64,000 nucleotides of DNA from Petrosia ficiformis (GCA_947044365.1 OX345646.1:995001-1059000); one strand, 5' to 3'. Shown: positions 1 through 13,958, counted from the stretch's first letter. The notes: a model not told the origin generated them from the letters alone. Made by a program: numbers and translations.

Positions 1-813
1 GGTTAGTTTGTAAACACAACAGTGGTTCTAACTGGTTTACTCAACTACATCAGGAGATCATTTGAAACCAGGTCAAAGTTTAACTGAATTAACTTCCACA
101 ATAGTGCAGCCGTGCTTGCAAATTATACTAAATACTTTATTACTACTTTATTTAGTGTTGTTTTAGTTTGACAATAATGACCACTTTTATATAGTTATAA
201 ATTATTTTGCCTAGTTCTCACTCAAACTTTTAGTTCAGTTATACATCTAATTATAATAATATTGGGCTTTCTAAAATGGTTTTAGTTTTAGTTAACTAAT
301 TTAAAGTGCCATTATTGGCCAATTTTCATTTTAGTTATATTTATTACAATAGACTTGTAATTTAGTTATAGTTTAGTTAACTAAAAGTCACAATACCTTA
401 CTAAAAGAGGTTTTAGTTATAGTTATTACAATAGACTTGTAATTTAGTTATAGTTTAGTTAACTAAAAGTAACAATACCTTACTAAAAGGGGTTTTAGTT
501 ATAGTTATTATAAGTTATAGTTGTTGTTAACTAAAACAATACTACAATACTTAATTATACTATTAACATGATTCAAGTCTAACGACTGGTATATTGAAAT
601 GAAACAAACAGATAAGTTATAATCTCATGTCAATACCATCAGTTCCTTTGTTGTGGTGCTGCGTAAACACTTATAATCCCTGATGACAGAGTCAGCTACT
701 CAGGGAATATACTTATACTAGTGTATACACACAATCTCCCACTCACTATAGTAATTATTAGTCGATTGGGGATTCCCTGTTACTAATACTCATGGAAACA
801 AAATAATTATTTT
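1..813. repeat. Repeat-derived AT-rich region with ttttagttaactaaaa family copies
   Basis: No gene is visible. From about 150 to 545 there are several copies of a phrase built from ttttagttaact, aattacaagtctattgtaat and aaaagtggtcatta. This belongs to a dispersed family also seen near 12670..13090, 23280..23470, 30145..30260 and 61945..62392. Confidence 0.6.
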
Positions 814-1045
814 GTGATAAACACACTAATCCATCCATCCATCCATCAATCCATCAATCCATCCATCCATCCATCCACCCCATCCATCCATCCATCAATC
901 CATCCATCCGTCCATCCATCCATCCATTCATCCAGCCCATCCATCCATCCATCCACCCACCCATCCATCCATCCACCCATCCATCCATCCACCCATCCAC
1001 CCATCTATCCATCTATCCATCCATCCATCCATCTGTCTATCTATC
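814..1045. repeat. (CCAT)n microsatellite
   Basis: About 230 bases of imperfect ccat/catc repeats. The apparent coding frame of HPSIHPS units is an artefact of the repeat. Confidence 0.9.
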
Positions 1046-1210
1046 CACAATTATTCATATCCCATCATTTGCCATTCATATATGTACATTATTAACACAA
1101 TTATTTTATCAACTCTTAGAAATATGCAATAATTAATATCTTAATTACTATTTAGTTGAAGGTATAAAACTATTAATTGCTATATAAATATACTTGTGAT
1201 GCATACTTGG

Positions 1211-1620
1211 TAATGCTGCACCTATACAGCAATTTGCCTATATGCCTATATGCAAATCCAAATTGCCTATATGCAGATCCAATCCAATAATGTCTGTGTG
1301 AAATACATGTATATAGTAGTATTTATCTACATGTAGTTTACAACTGTTCACACATCACACATGGTACAGTGTGAACTATTCCATTGTTTGTGTGCTATAC
1401 ATTCAGCCCAAAGTACATGTAGTCACAGGCATATTCAGCCTTGGTTAGACGTATCTTCAGATTGTACTTGTGTAGTTTGACAATAATGTATGTAACCTGC
1501 AATGCCTGAAAAATATTGTGTAAGCTGTATAGGCCATGTATAGACAATGCAGTTGCCTATACCGATACTCTGCCAATATAGGCACCTATTCAGATCCCTA
1601 TACTAGTATAGGTGCAACCC
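1211..1620. mobile_element. Decayed relic of the gtataggtgcaac hAT-like MITE family
   Basis: The left end reads tgctgcacctatac and the right end gtataggtgcaacccta, which are imperfect inverted repeats of each other. They match the ends of the intact element at 49232..49631. The interior has several tatatgcc repeats. No target duplication is clear, so this is an older copy. Confidence 0.45.
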
Positions 1621-2081
1621 TAATATTTGGTAATCAATCGCGTAACTACAGTATACATATGTATTACTGTACTAGTATATTACATACATGTATACTGAAA
1701 TACTGCAACCAATAATTATAACTATACTCATAAATATATTAGCTGTGTATTGCAATGACCTGTATACTGCCTCTATAGGAGGAGGAACCAGGGGATGGGT
1801 ATTTGCCACACCCCACCCAATATTGGCAAAGATTGTACAGATATTGTCCCTTTCTACTACAGTAACTTGGTGCCTCCCCATTCTTGTCTATAGAGTAACA
1901 TGGTCCCCATTCCTGAATACAGAGTAACTCAGTGCCCCCAGCCCCCACCCCCCCCCCCCCCCCCCAAGAGTAACTTGGTGCCCTCCTTTCCTCCCATCTT
2001 TCCCACACTTATGGTCTGATTATTATTATGATGATTATTATACTGAATAATTGTCCTGTAGCTAGATATTAATTTTCTTAC

Positions 2082-5000
2082 CTCAGAATCATTTGAGGAC
2101 CATGATATTGTTATGTTCTCTGTACTAACTGGAAAGGCAGGCAGAGGCACGCCTGTATCACTCAGTCCATCACTCTGTACTCTGGTACAATCTTCAATAA
2201 TATATACATCAGAATCTGTATATATAGATTAAGAACATTATGGTTTGGGAATCTGTCTGTGTAGTGAATATTATTATCATTGATAAGAACAATATTATGG
2301 TTTGGGAATCTGTCTGTGTATTGAGTATTATCATTGATAAGAACAATATGGTTTGAGAATCTGTCTGTGTAGCGAGTATTGATAAGAACAATATGGTTTG
2401 GGAATTTGTCTGTGTAGCGAGTATTGATAAGAACAATATGGTTTGGGAATCTGTCTGTGTAGTGAGTATGATAAGAACAATATGGTATGGGAATCTGTCT
2501 GTGTGGTGAATACTATCATTGCAGAGTGATTCTATGATACATGTAACTTGATATAATAGTATGTACACACAGACAGAAAGACAGACAGACAGACAGACAG
2601 ACACATGATCGATTTATGTTGAAACTGAATCCAATATCAATATTATATACTACTATAATCAGCTCACAATAAATCCCTATTTGTTAGTACGTGTATCTTT
2701 TAATGATTATTGTACTACATAAATGTAACAAATATTTGATTAAAAATAGAATCCATAATTTTACTGAAACAAACTTCATGATTGTGGAGGCTTTGTGTCT
2801 CCATATTAAGTGAAAATGAATCACCTCTAGACTATCAGATGTACAATGTAATTAAGCTACCAGACATATTTATATCCAAGAATTGCTATGCATATGTATA
2901 TGTATGTAAATAATTGCATTCAATGTTTGATGAGCAGGAAGTTGGAAGAACATCAGTCATTAGGTGAAAATGAATTACATGTACCTTTAGACTATCAGAC
3001 GTACAATGTAATTAAGCTACCAGACATATTGCCTCTTGTGTTATAACCAGGAATTGCTATGCACGTGTATATGTAAATAATTATAAGTAGTCTTTGATGA
3101 ACAGGAAGTAAAAATAGTATTAGCAGATGAGGTAATTTATTATAATAATTAGGTTAGGCATAAACATGTATAATTATAGATAGATAGATACATAGATAGA
3201 TACATACATACATACAGAGATACATACATACATTCATATATATGCACTTACATACATGTATATACATACATATATACATACATAATTTATATACATACAT
3301 ACATACATATATACATGTACATACCCATGCATGCACGCACATACGATATACATACATACATACATACATACATACATACATACATACATACATACATTAT
3401 TAAGTATATATGTACAATTATATGTATACATATATAACAATATATTATATACACATACACACATACATTATTACAAATTGTTATCCATATCCATTTAAGC
3501 ATTAATCAGTAAACAATATTTATAATTATAAAAACTATATATATATACCTACATGTACAACCACATTACATAATACATTGATATATTAGGGATGTATGAC
3601 CAACCACATGTGCATGTATGTGTGCTTCTATAGCCTCAAAATGTATAATTATACATATCCACTAAATTATATTGCACAGTATAACTACATGTACACATAA
3701 CCACAAAATAGTAAATATAACATGTACAGCATACATGTACATGTACATGTAGTACATTACAACTATATACATGATGTACATGTACATGTATAGAGCATAC
3801 ATGTACATGTAGTACTACTTGTATGATTATAATAACACTACAATTACATGTAGTGTGTGTAAATACATGTAGATAATTATGACCACACTACAACCACAAG
3901 TGTAATATACTATATACATGCACATAATTTTGTTGCTAAGCTACCATCCCAATCATGTTTCTGAGCTATGCTTTTTGGTTTTAACATCGCTACACGCTTA
4001 AAAATGTTTTTATAGTATAAAGATGAGGCGGTGGGATACTTGATTCAATGCTTTCTCACATTCTACTATCAGTACATACAAATCATTATTTTTTCAAAAA
4101 CAACTATCTCTACTAACAATTCATGTTGTTAAGATAGCTGACAGTTGTAAGAGATAAAACAAACATGATGTTATTAACAATCTGTTCCGAGTAGATATAT
4201 CAGGTTCATAAATAAGTGTAAGTTATCGACCACTCACGAGCGCTGTATCCCAAATATTGTGCTTCAAGGGCTGCAAGCCCGAGAACGCTGGTGACATCAC
4301 AGTACAATATTTGGCATACAGCGCTCGTGATTGGTCAATAACGTGTTAGTGGCATGACAACCGTTGCCATGGTTATGATAATGTTGCTCTGACCACCACT
4401 GGGCGGTCCCTTTGAAGTTCTATGGTATCATGTCACAATGTAACATAATACTCCATTATATTGAATTTTTTATTAACACAACTATTAAATTATCAGAGCT
4501 ACTAAATTATCATAACTGTTCTATTGTGTTTATCTTTGGCTATTACAAATACATTACCATAATATTCCTTTATATATCTAATTGTCAATTGTATTTAGTA
4601 TTATAATTATATTACTGAAATGAATTGTATTGTGTATTTAGGGGGGAGTAGGTGAATGCATGGATGAATGGATGGATGTGTATGTAAGGAGGAGGAGGAG
4701 GAGAAGAAGGGATGGAGCGAAGGAGGAAGGAGAGAGGGAGGAGGGAAGGATGGATGGAGGAAGAGAAGGCAAGAAAGACGTAGAAGAGATGGGAGAAAGA
4801 TATTACATACTACATTTACAATAGATGCAGGGAAAACAACAATGCAACCTCATCAATACACTATATAATTTTAATAAGCTCATCATTACATCAGTAGAAG
4901 CTAAGTGTTAATGAACTTAGCCAGTTTGTGTTAATTAGTTATCTATATCTAGTCTGTTACATTATGTGAAGTCTTGTTAACAAGTAAGAGAGAAAAAAAG

Positions 5001-6137
5001 ATAATGTAGTTTACATGTTCGGGTGATGGTATGCATACCATTTCAGCTTTCAGCTGTGCAGCCTGTAGAATGTGAGGTGTAAGTAATTTAGTAAGGTAGC
5101 TAATTCGATTAAAAATAGATAAATTGATATATAGATGGATGAAAAGATGGACGAAATTCTTTATTTGCAGATCCTATATTGGATGGGCTGATGAATGATG
5201 CACTAATATATCAAGTCTCTCCATACAGTAAATAGTTTTCCAAAACTGCCAGCCGGCTAAACATTATGATTCTCTTCTAAAGAGATGGTAACTCTTAATA
5301 GGCTAAACTTCCATCAATCTCTCCAAACCAGGCTAGCTTTTCTCTTCTCTCAATGGTCCATTATTATCTCCATTGATGGTAACATCAAGACAAGCTAGCT
5401 TTACTCTCTCCAATATCTCCATTGACAATAACACCAAGCTAGCTTTACTCTTCTCTCCAATGGTCCGTATTATCTCCATTGATGGTAGCATCAATGTGAA
5501 TGGATTCATAGTTATCAAACATAACGCACACCTATACAATTCACTATTTAGTTCATTGTTTTCTTAGTCATGTAAAATACAGTGTGGATTTTATGGCATA
5601 AACATCCTCATGCCAACTCTGTTTTTACCCATTGATATGCAAGGAATGGACACAGTACTAATAGTCTACTGCATTGTATGAATGCTTGTAGAGTAATAAC
5701 AGGTTTTACTAATTATGCTACATGCATCTTTGTAAAACAAAGGGAGCGTATACAAACAGGCTGATGTCTGTTTTAAATTGGTTACTTGTTCATGATAGCT
5801 TACCATGGCTTTAAAAAGGACTGTTTTTACAACTACAGTTTTATTCAGGATGTTAAAAACAAACATGCTACACAACATAAAACAACCATTATGTAACTTA
5901 ACAAACAGATAATGTAACTATCCCTTTATATACTGAGGGAAGCTCATCATTGTGTATATGCAATACTCACTCACCTTTTGAGGTATTGAAATATAATTCA
6001 AGATTATCTTTTGTGATGAATACATCAAGACTACACGGTGTGGGCATTCCAGCACATGTCATTACTGAGGTTAACAGTATCCACAAGCAGCAGAAATACT
6101 GACTAGATCTTGTTGATTGTTCACTTGAAAATTTCAT
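2082..6137 (-). CDS. Secreted or membrane protein of unknown function (5' two exons, 3' end not found)
   Basis: Two exons can be joined: 5975..6137 (start codon at 6137) and 2082..2215. The first exon encodes a basic N-terminus followed by a hydrophobic run (YFCCLWILLTSVMTCAG) that looks like a signal peptide, then a Cys-containing stretch. It ends in phase 1 before gtgagt; the second exon follows a tacag acceptor in the matching phase and ends in phase 0 before gtaag. The second exon has a Cys, the N-glycosylation sequon ENITIS and an ISWSSND stretch reminiscent of extracellular beta-sandwich domains, but no family can be named. No further exon could be chosen with confidence in 1..2081, which is repeat-rich. 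The intron of about 3.8 kb is full of microsatellites and could hide small exons. The start lies 275 bp from DNAJC8 in divergent orientation, so the two may share a promoter. The gene is probably real; its function is unknown. Confidence 0.5.
2225..2520. repeat. Minisatellite of about 45-55-bp units
   Basis: Six degenerate units share gataagaacaatatggtttg and ggaatctgtctgtgtag. They lie in the first traceable intron of the leftward secreted-protein gene. A (CAGA)n tract follows at 2570..2605. Confidence 0.8.
3170..3400. repeat. (TACA)n microsatellite
   Basis: Imperfect tacatacata repeats. Overlapping open frames on the minus strand (MYVCMYVC) are products of the repeat, not genes. The neighbouring 3540..3910 stretch is rich in tacatgtacatg. 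Confidence 0.9.
4221..4345. mobile_element. Hairpin-forming MITE-like element
   Basis: A left arm with ttatcgaccactcacgagcg and tgtatcccaaatattgt (4223..4260) pairs with a right arm containing acaatatttggcataca and gcgctcgtgattggtcaata (4304..4340), with a few mismatches. About 40 bases lie between. This is typical of a small foldback element. No coding capacity. Confidence 0.65.
5328..5490. repeat. Short direct repeats (aagctagctttactc units)
   Basis: Phrases such as tattatctccattgatggta, caagctagctttactc and ctctccaatggtcc recur two or three times at spacings of about 45 to 115 bases. Opposite-strand open frames here are repeat products. No gene is supported. Confidence 0.5.
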
Positions 6138-6412
6138 GATCTTTTATTTTGATTTTGCACCCTGAGCAGTAGACTAAAACATTGAAAAAAACAATACTGC
6201 AAGATAGAATTTATAAAAATCTATGATCTGAAAAGTCTCTTTGTCGATATACTACATATACTAACTGAGATTGTCTTGAAGTGAAAAGAGGGCGAAGATA
6301 TAGTAATTGATATTGCGCATACTAATTCGGATGTGCGTACACTTCCTGACGCCATTAATTGTATTCATAGCCAAACAGCTGATAATAATATTCATTAATT
6401 ATTTTAAATAAA
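6138..6412. promoter_or_regulatory. Divergent intergenic region shared by DNAJC8 and the secreted-protein gene
   Basis: Only 275 bp separate the two start codons, so both 5' UTRs and the promoter(s) must lie here or overlap. A purine-rich segment (agtgaaaagagggcgaag, about 6280..6297) and a small GC-containing patch (ttgcgcatactaattcggatgtgcgtac, about 6324..6351 region) stand out in an AT-rich background. No TATA box or known factor site is certain. The call rests on gene layout only. Confidence 0.4.
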
Positions 6413-9376
6413 ATGGCTACTGGAAAAGAAGAGAAAAAGGATGATACGAATGAAGATGAAGGTACTTTTGATCAATTCCTGTCTGAGGTATTATGCTAAA
6501 TATTTTTTTAAAAAGATTGATCACATGAAATTACATGATGTCACATGATTATAGGTAAAACAGATTGAGAAGAGGGACTCTGTTCTCACAAGTGCTCAAC
6601 AAATTGATCGACTCTTAAGACCTGGTTCAAAATATGCTAATCTCAATCCTTATGATGTAATCGAGTCATATTTGTATGTATGTATGTATGAATGTATGTA
6701 TGTATTCATTATGCTATGTCCAGGTACACCCCCTGCCATGTGACAATGCAACAGAGGGTGGATCTGGTCATACTGAGACTACTGAGACTTTGGGGGTAGT
6801 GACGTTTGCAGAAATCTTGCAATGTGTTATCAAATGTGGAAGTGTATATCATATCATTATGTGGGTAAGTGATCATTGAGAATGTACTCAATATGAGATT
6901 GCAATCATTGAAAGGGTCCTGAGCTTATAATTTCACCCATAAAATATGAAGGGTCCAAATCTAGTGTGGAATGATTATTAATTATAATTACATTTAATTA
7001 TAATTTGATACTGAGTGCATTCTCATTGGTCACTTAGTCACATGATTTACATTTTCAATTTGGAAAATGTGCTGCAAGATTTCTGCAAAGGTCATCAGAA
7101 AGGCCAGTTTTATATCACTTTTATAAACTGTAAAATACAATGTATGTCACCCAATGATTATCGAAAAGAGATACTTTTCCATGAAATAATTTTTATTAAA
7201 CGCTTATATTTCAATGCTTGCCTTTCCACCATTTTGTTCAGGAAGTCAATGCAATTTGGTATCTAAGAAGATTAATAATAGCTCTTCCTGGATACCAAAT
7301 GTCATTGAATTTCTGTACAAAATGGTGGAATGACAAGTGATTGAACGTAAGCATTTTGATCAAAATTATTTTGTGCGAAAGTGTCCCTTTTCAAAAATTA
7401 AGTATTTCTTTTCAGGTATTAATGATTGATCCAGAGACACCACCAGAACAAATACGAAAAGCATATCGTAAGGTGGGCATTAATATAATATATATGGTGC
7501 TCTAGTTTCACACTCGTCTATTTTTGTCTGTTTGTCCATTCATCCATAAAGAGTTTTCCCCAGTTGAGTTGAAATGTACGAACTTGCACTGTACTCATTT
7601 ATAGTTTATGAGATATAGAAGTAGCTAACTAGGCCATGACTACTCTTGATTAATAACTAACCTCACTGTGATGTTATTTGTGCATTATTCTTATAACTAA
7701 TCAGATAATTTGTCCAGTCAAATGCAATTTTGTCCGCAAAATGTCTTGAAAATGGCCAATTGTTGGATGTTATTTTGAGCACTATATTAGTCAAACTGTA
7801 TGGCGGTTGGTTAAAGACCTGGCCTGGCAATCGAAAGGTTGCAAATTTGAGCTTAACTAGTTTCAGGTATTTTTACGCCCATGAGTATACTCAGCTCTAC
7901 CCTCAAAATAGACAATCCCTGCATCCTTCGAAAGGGATGTAAAGCCATCGTGCTATTCCATCCTCCTCGTTAGCCACACTTGATCAAATATTTGAAAAAA
8001 CGCTCTTAATTAAGGAATCCATTTGGGAATAACTCTTTTATTTCATAATCTTATATCTATTCGTAGTTGTCATTCTTAGTTCATCCTGATAAAAATATTG
8101 AAGCTAGAGAGAGAGCAGAAAATGCATTTGAAGGTAAAGGAAATAATTTCTTGTTTGCTGTATTAAAGTATATATGGTATTCTCATTATATTCAAATTAT
8201 GATAAAAAGATATATATGGTATTCTCAATTATGATAAAAAGGTATATATGGTATTCTCATTATATTCGAATTATGATAAAAGGTATGGTATTTATTTAAA
8301 TTATGATAAAAAGGTATATATGGCGTTAAAAGGAAATAATTTCTTGTTTGTATGTTGTAATAAAGCATATATGGTATTGTCATTATATATTTAAAATAGT
8401 GATGATAGAACAAGCAAGATATATAGAAAGGGTATCCCTATGATTGCTTTGTGGTGTCCAACATTCAGTATTCATGGCTGACTCTGAAACACAACATACT
8501 ATTATAGTTATTATTTTGATCGTCTACTTTTCTTACTTTTTAGAGGTTCTTGTAGAACTTTAGGAATATATTGCACCTAGAACAGCTATTAGTTCTAGTT
8601 TCTACGTAAAGCCCCTCGGAATGACGCAACTTCCTTAACTATGTATACAAGCATACTCGCACAAGTGATACATACATATATTATATATATATAATTATAT
8701 ATATATATATATATATAAACATACATCGAACCTGTGGGAAAGCAATCATAGGGATGGCCCTATGGGCCATAAAAATACATTCAAAAAGAAATAATTTCTT
8801 GTTTGTTGTATTGAAGTATATATGGTATTCTCATTATATAATAACTATTTACATTTATGGTATCACTTGTAAAAATACCATACATGTATTAAGTAATTAG
8901 TAATTATAAATATAAACAATCATAACTCACTCGCTTCATTTGTACATGTACATGTATGAAATGACTATAAATTAAGTAATAGTGAATTAATCATTTTATC
9001 AGTATATGGTATTCTAATTTCTAATCATTATCACTTTATTTCCATTATTGGTATTATTAGAATATATATGGTATTCCAATCTCCAGTACTAACTTTAATT
9101 TCTATTATTAGAATATATATGGTATGTCTCATGGTTATTATATATGAGTATTAAATTATCATCAAATGAAATATGATATAGTTAAGAGTCATTAATCTGT
9201 ACACACCACTAACTGTATTATCTATGTATGTGTACATGTATATAACATGTACATGTATATATATATATATATACCTTGTGTATAATAGTTATATAATAAT
9301 TATAATGATTAGGAGTCATTAATCTGTACACACCACTAACTGTATTATCTATGTATGTGTACATGTATATAACATG

Positions 9377-9434
<58 letters not shown>

Positions 9435-9771
9435 GTGTATAATAATTAATAATTATAATGATTAGGAGTCATTAATCTATACACACCACTAACTGTATTA
9501 TCTATGTATGTAATTATGATGTACATGTGCACCTGAGGCAACTCTCATTTGGTGTTGGTGTCTTTGGTGGTTTCATTACCCCGGCCTCACCTACTGCCTA
9601 GTATTAAGTTAACCTGTTCTCACTGGCGTATGAGATGTTTGATTCGGACCCTGCCAGCTGAGCTGCCTTGGTAGCTCAGTTGGTAGAGCATCTGTCTGGA
9701 ATACAGAGTGTCGTGGGTTCGAATCCCACCTGAGGCAACTCTCATTTTTCATTTTTCCATTGCCTCAGGTG

Positions 9772-9802
<31 letters not shown>

Positions 9803-10060
9803 ACATCTCTGATAACATCATGTATACATGCTTAGGTTTGGTGTTGGTGTCTTTGGTGGTTTCATTACCCCGGCCTCACCTACTGCCTAGTATTAAGTTA
9901 ACCTGTTCTCACTGGCGTATGAGATGTTTGATTCGGACCCTGCCAGCTGAGCTGCCTTGGTAGCTCAGTTGGTAGAGCATCTGTCTGGAATACAGAGTGT
10001 CGTGGGTTCGAATCCCACCTGAGGCAACTCTCATTTTTCATTTTTCCATTGCCTCAGGTG

Positions 10061-10091
<31 letters not shown>

Positions 10092-10349
10092 ACATCTCTG
10101 ATAACATCATGTATACATGCTTAGGTTTGGTGTTGGTGTCTTTGGTGGTTTCATTACCCCGGCCTCACCTACTGCCTAGTATTAAGTTAACCTGTTCTCA
10201 CTGGCGTATGAGATGTTTGATTCGGACCCTGCCAGCTGAGCTGCCTTGGTAGCTCAGTTGGTAGAGCATCTGTCTGGAATACAGAGTGTCGTGGGTTCGA
10301 ATCCCACCTGAGGCAACTCTCATTTTTCATTTTTCCATTGCCTCAGGTG

Positions 10350-10380
<31 letters not shown>

Positions 10381-10638
10381 ACATCTCTGATAACATCATG
10401 TATACATGCTTAGGTTTGGTGTTGGTGTCTTTGGTGGTTTCATTACCCCGGCCTCACCTACTGCCTAGTATTAAGTTAACCTGTTCTCACTGGCGTATGA
10501 GATGTTTGATTCGGACCCTGCCAGCTGAGCTGCCTTGGTAGCTCAGTTGGTAGAGCATCTGTCTGGAATACAGAGTGTCGTGGGTTCGAATCCCACCTGA
10601 GGCAACTCTCATTTTTCATTTTTCCATTGCCTCAGGTG

Positions 10639-10669
<31 letters not shown>

Positions 10670-10927
10670 ACATCTCTGATAACATCATGTATACATGCTT
10701 AGGTTTGGTGTTGGTGTCTTTGGTGGTTTCATTACCCCGGCCTCACCTACTGCCTAGTATTAAGTTAACCTGTTCTCACTGGCGTATGAGATGTTTGATT
10801 CGGACCCTGCCAGCTGAGCTGCCTTGGTAGCTCAGTTGGTAGAGCATCTGTCTGGAATACAGAGTGTCGTGGGTTCGAATCCCACCTGAGGCAACTCTCA
10901 TTTTTCATTTTTCCATTGCCTCAGGTG

Positions 10928-10958
<31 letters not shown>

Positions 10959-11216
10959 ACATCTCTGATAACATCATGTATACATGCTTAGGTTTGGTGT
11001 TGGTGTCTTTGGTGGTTTCATTACCCCGGCCTCACCTACTGCCTAGTATTAAGTTAACCTGTTCTCACTGGCGTATGAGATGTTTGATTCGGACCCTGCC
11101 AGCTGAGCTGCCTTGGTAGCTCAGTTGGTAGAGCATCTGTCTGGAATACAGAGTGTCGTGGGTTCGAATCCCACCTGAGGCAACTCTCATTTTTCATTTT
11201 TCCATTGCCTCAGGTG

Positions 11217-11247
<31 letters not shown>

Positions 11248-13901
11248 ACATCTCTGATAACATCATGTATATAACATGTACATGTACAAACCTTGTGTAT
11301 GTTATAGTTATATAATATAATTATTATGATAATTATTATGATAATTATTATGATTAAAAGTATACATACCACTAACTGTAATAAAAGTATTATCTAGTGA
11401 TGTACATGTACATGTACATAATATATACATGTACATGTACATGTATACACTGTGTATTACATATTATGTATTGTGTATGATAGGAGTCATACATCCACAA
11501 GTTGTATTACCTATCTATGTACATGTACATGTATGTACATGTACATAATATGTACATGTACATGTATACATTGTGTATATATAGCATATTATATAATTAT
11601 GATAATTATGATAATACTTCATTCATTCCACTAATTGTAAAGTTTTCATTGTGTCGTCTATGTATGCATGTAATATTAGTAATACATGTACATGTATATG
11701 TAGATATATATACATGTACGTGTACATAAAAGTATGCATGTAATGTGTGTGTATGTGTGTGCGTGTGTGTGTATGTTATTTCTGCATGTATGTACAGGTT
11801 GATGTACATGTACGGTATATGTACATGTACATGTATGTATTTATGTTGTACAGTTGTACATGTATTTTGTTACTAAACTATTGGTTATCATGATGTTGTT
11901 ATTAGTATCACACATACTCAATGTGTGGTGAACATGTACATGTATATACTAGTACATACACATAGATGATTACATTATCTGTTGTAGAATGTCAATTAAA
12001 TTGATGATGGATGGATGGATGGGATGGCTGAATGGATGGATGGATGGATGGATGGATGAAGGGGATTGATAGATGGATGGATGGATGGATGGACGGATTG
12101 ATGTATGGATAGATAGATGAAGGGAGGGATTGATAAATGGATGGATGGATGGATGTATGTATAGATAGATAGACGAAAGGAGGGATTAATAATTGTATGG
12201 ATGGTATGGATAGATAGATGGTACTGTATGATAGACAGATAGACAACTCAGGAATGTTTATATCCAAATGATGGTATGTATATATACATTTACTTCTCAT
12301 TTGAGATTAGTATATTGTTGAGTATAAAGAGTAATATTAATGATACTATACGTTTCTTTTGATACATGTAGCTGTTAATAAAGCATATAAAATGCTAGAT
12401 GATCCTGAACAATTAGAGTATTGTAAAGGAGTGTGGGAAGAAGCTAAAGCGACTGTAGATAGTAAAGTGTGTGTGTGTGTGTGTGTATGTGTGTGTGTAA
12501 CGTGTTTATCTGAAATCATTTATAGTTAAAAGAGAAGAGAAAAATAGCCAAAAAAGATGGTAAAGAAAACATTGAGGAGGATGATCCTGCAAAGGTAAAC
12601 TTTGGAAACTTCAGTATATTTTCAGTAAATTTTATAGTATATTCATCTTGTATGTACGTACATCTCTGTACTTCTATCGTCAAATTGACTTTTAGACTTT
12701 TAAACTATAACTAAATTACAAGTCTATTTTCTCTTTTAGTAAGGTATTATGACTTTTAGTTAATAACTATAACTAAATTACAAGTCTATTTATAACAAAC
12801 TTCTTTTAGTAAGAAATTGTGACTTTTAGTTAACTAAACTATAACTAAATTACAAGTCTACTGTAATAACTATACTCTTTTAGTAAGGAAGTGTGACTTT
12901 TAGTTAACTAAACTATAACTAAATTACAAGTCTACTGTAATAACTATACTCTTAGTAAGGTATTGTGACTTTTAGTTAGCTAAACTATAACTAAATTACA
13001 AGTCTATTGTAATAACTATAACTAAAACCTTTTAGTAAGGTATTGTATTGTGACTAAGTTAACTAAACTATAACTAAATTATGGACACTTTTAGTTAGTG
13101 GGTGGGTTGGTGGATGAAGGCAGAGGATGGTAGCAGGGTTTTATTCTACTACCTATGTCCTAAACCATAGGATTGAGAATATGGTCCTAGGTTCGAGAAT
13201 GTACTCCCTAGGATTGATGGTATAGCCTGTAGGATTGAGAATGTGGCTCTTAGGATTGAGAATGTGGCCCTTAGGATTGAGCCTAATGATTGATTGTATG
13301 ACTCCTAAGATTGAGAATGTGGCCCTTAGGATTGAGAATGTGGCCCTTAGGATTGAGAATGTGGCTCATAGGATTGAGAATGTAGTGATTGTGTGGCTCC
13401 TGGGAGTGAGGGTGTAGCTGTATGAATGGCCATAATCATTTGTAATCCTGAGGAACTGAACTAATATATACTCACTATATGTAATGTATTCTATCTCTTG
13501 TACAGTATAAACAACTTGTTCATAATGCTATGATGAAATTATTTGCTGATTATGATATTAAGAAACAACAAATGGAGGAAAGAGAAGCAAATGAAAGGTA
13601 AGAAATATACTAGAATATCCAAAAATATCCTAAGCTACACCGAAAATAAAAGTACATATTAAAGTCTAAGCACTGTGATATACTAGAATATTCATAAATA
13701 TACAAACTGAGACATCTAAGATTACAAGAATATACAAAAACGTACATATTTGAGAAGGCTAAGATTACAAGAATATACTATATTGAAGTATTCTCATTAT
13801 TTGAAGAAAACGTCAGAAAGATTTAGAAGAAGAGGAACAGGCGAAAGCAAAAAGAGAAAAAGAAATGAAAGAACAATGGGAAGTGAGTTAGACAAGAACT
13901 G

Positions 13902-13958
<57 letters not shown>

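Larger units (their letters stand above)
9529..11265 (+). repeat. Tandem array of six 289-bp units, each with a tRNA-like gene
   Basis: Units repeat at exactly 289 bases with no difference I can see by eye. Each holds a ggtgttggtg leader segment, about 100 bases of unique sequence, the tRNA-like gene, a T-run, an inverted copy of the tRNA 3' end and a (CTTT)n tract. The first unit is internally shortened: after cctgaggcaactctcattt it jumps straight to ggtgttgg, lacking the (CTTT)n part. Near-perfect identity means recent amplification, ongoing homogenisation or an assembly artefact. It sits in the sense direction inside DNAJC8 intron 4. Confidence 0.9.

Noticed and set aside
814..1095. Open frame of 93 codons made of HPSIHPS units
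   Set aside because: It is the translation of a (CCAT)n microsatellite; the same happens at 11992..12300 on the other strand.
3154..3502. Three overlapping minus-strand open frames with MYVCMYVC
   Set aside because: They come from a (TACA)n microsatellite and have no non-repeat sequence.
9760..11119. Five identical 67-codon frames ([14 protein letters not shown]...)
   Set aside because: These are the 289-bp tandem unit read across its (CTTT)n tract and into the tRNA-like gene; they are not proteins.
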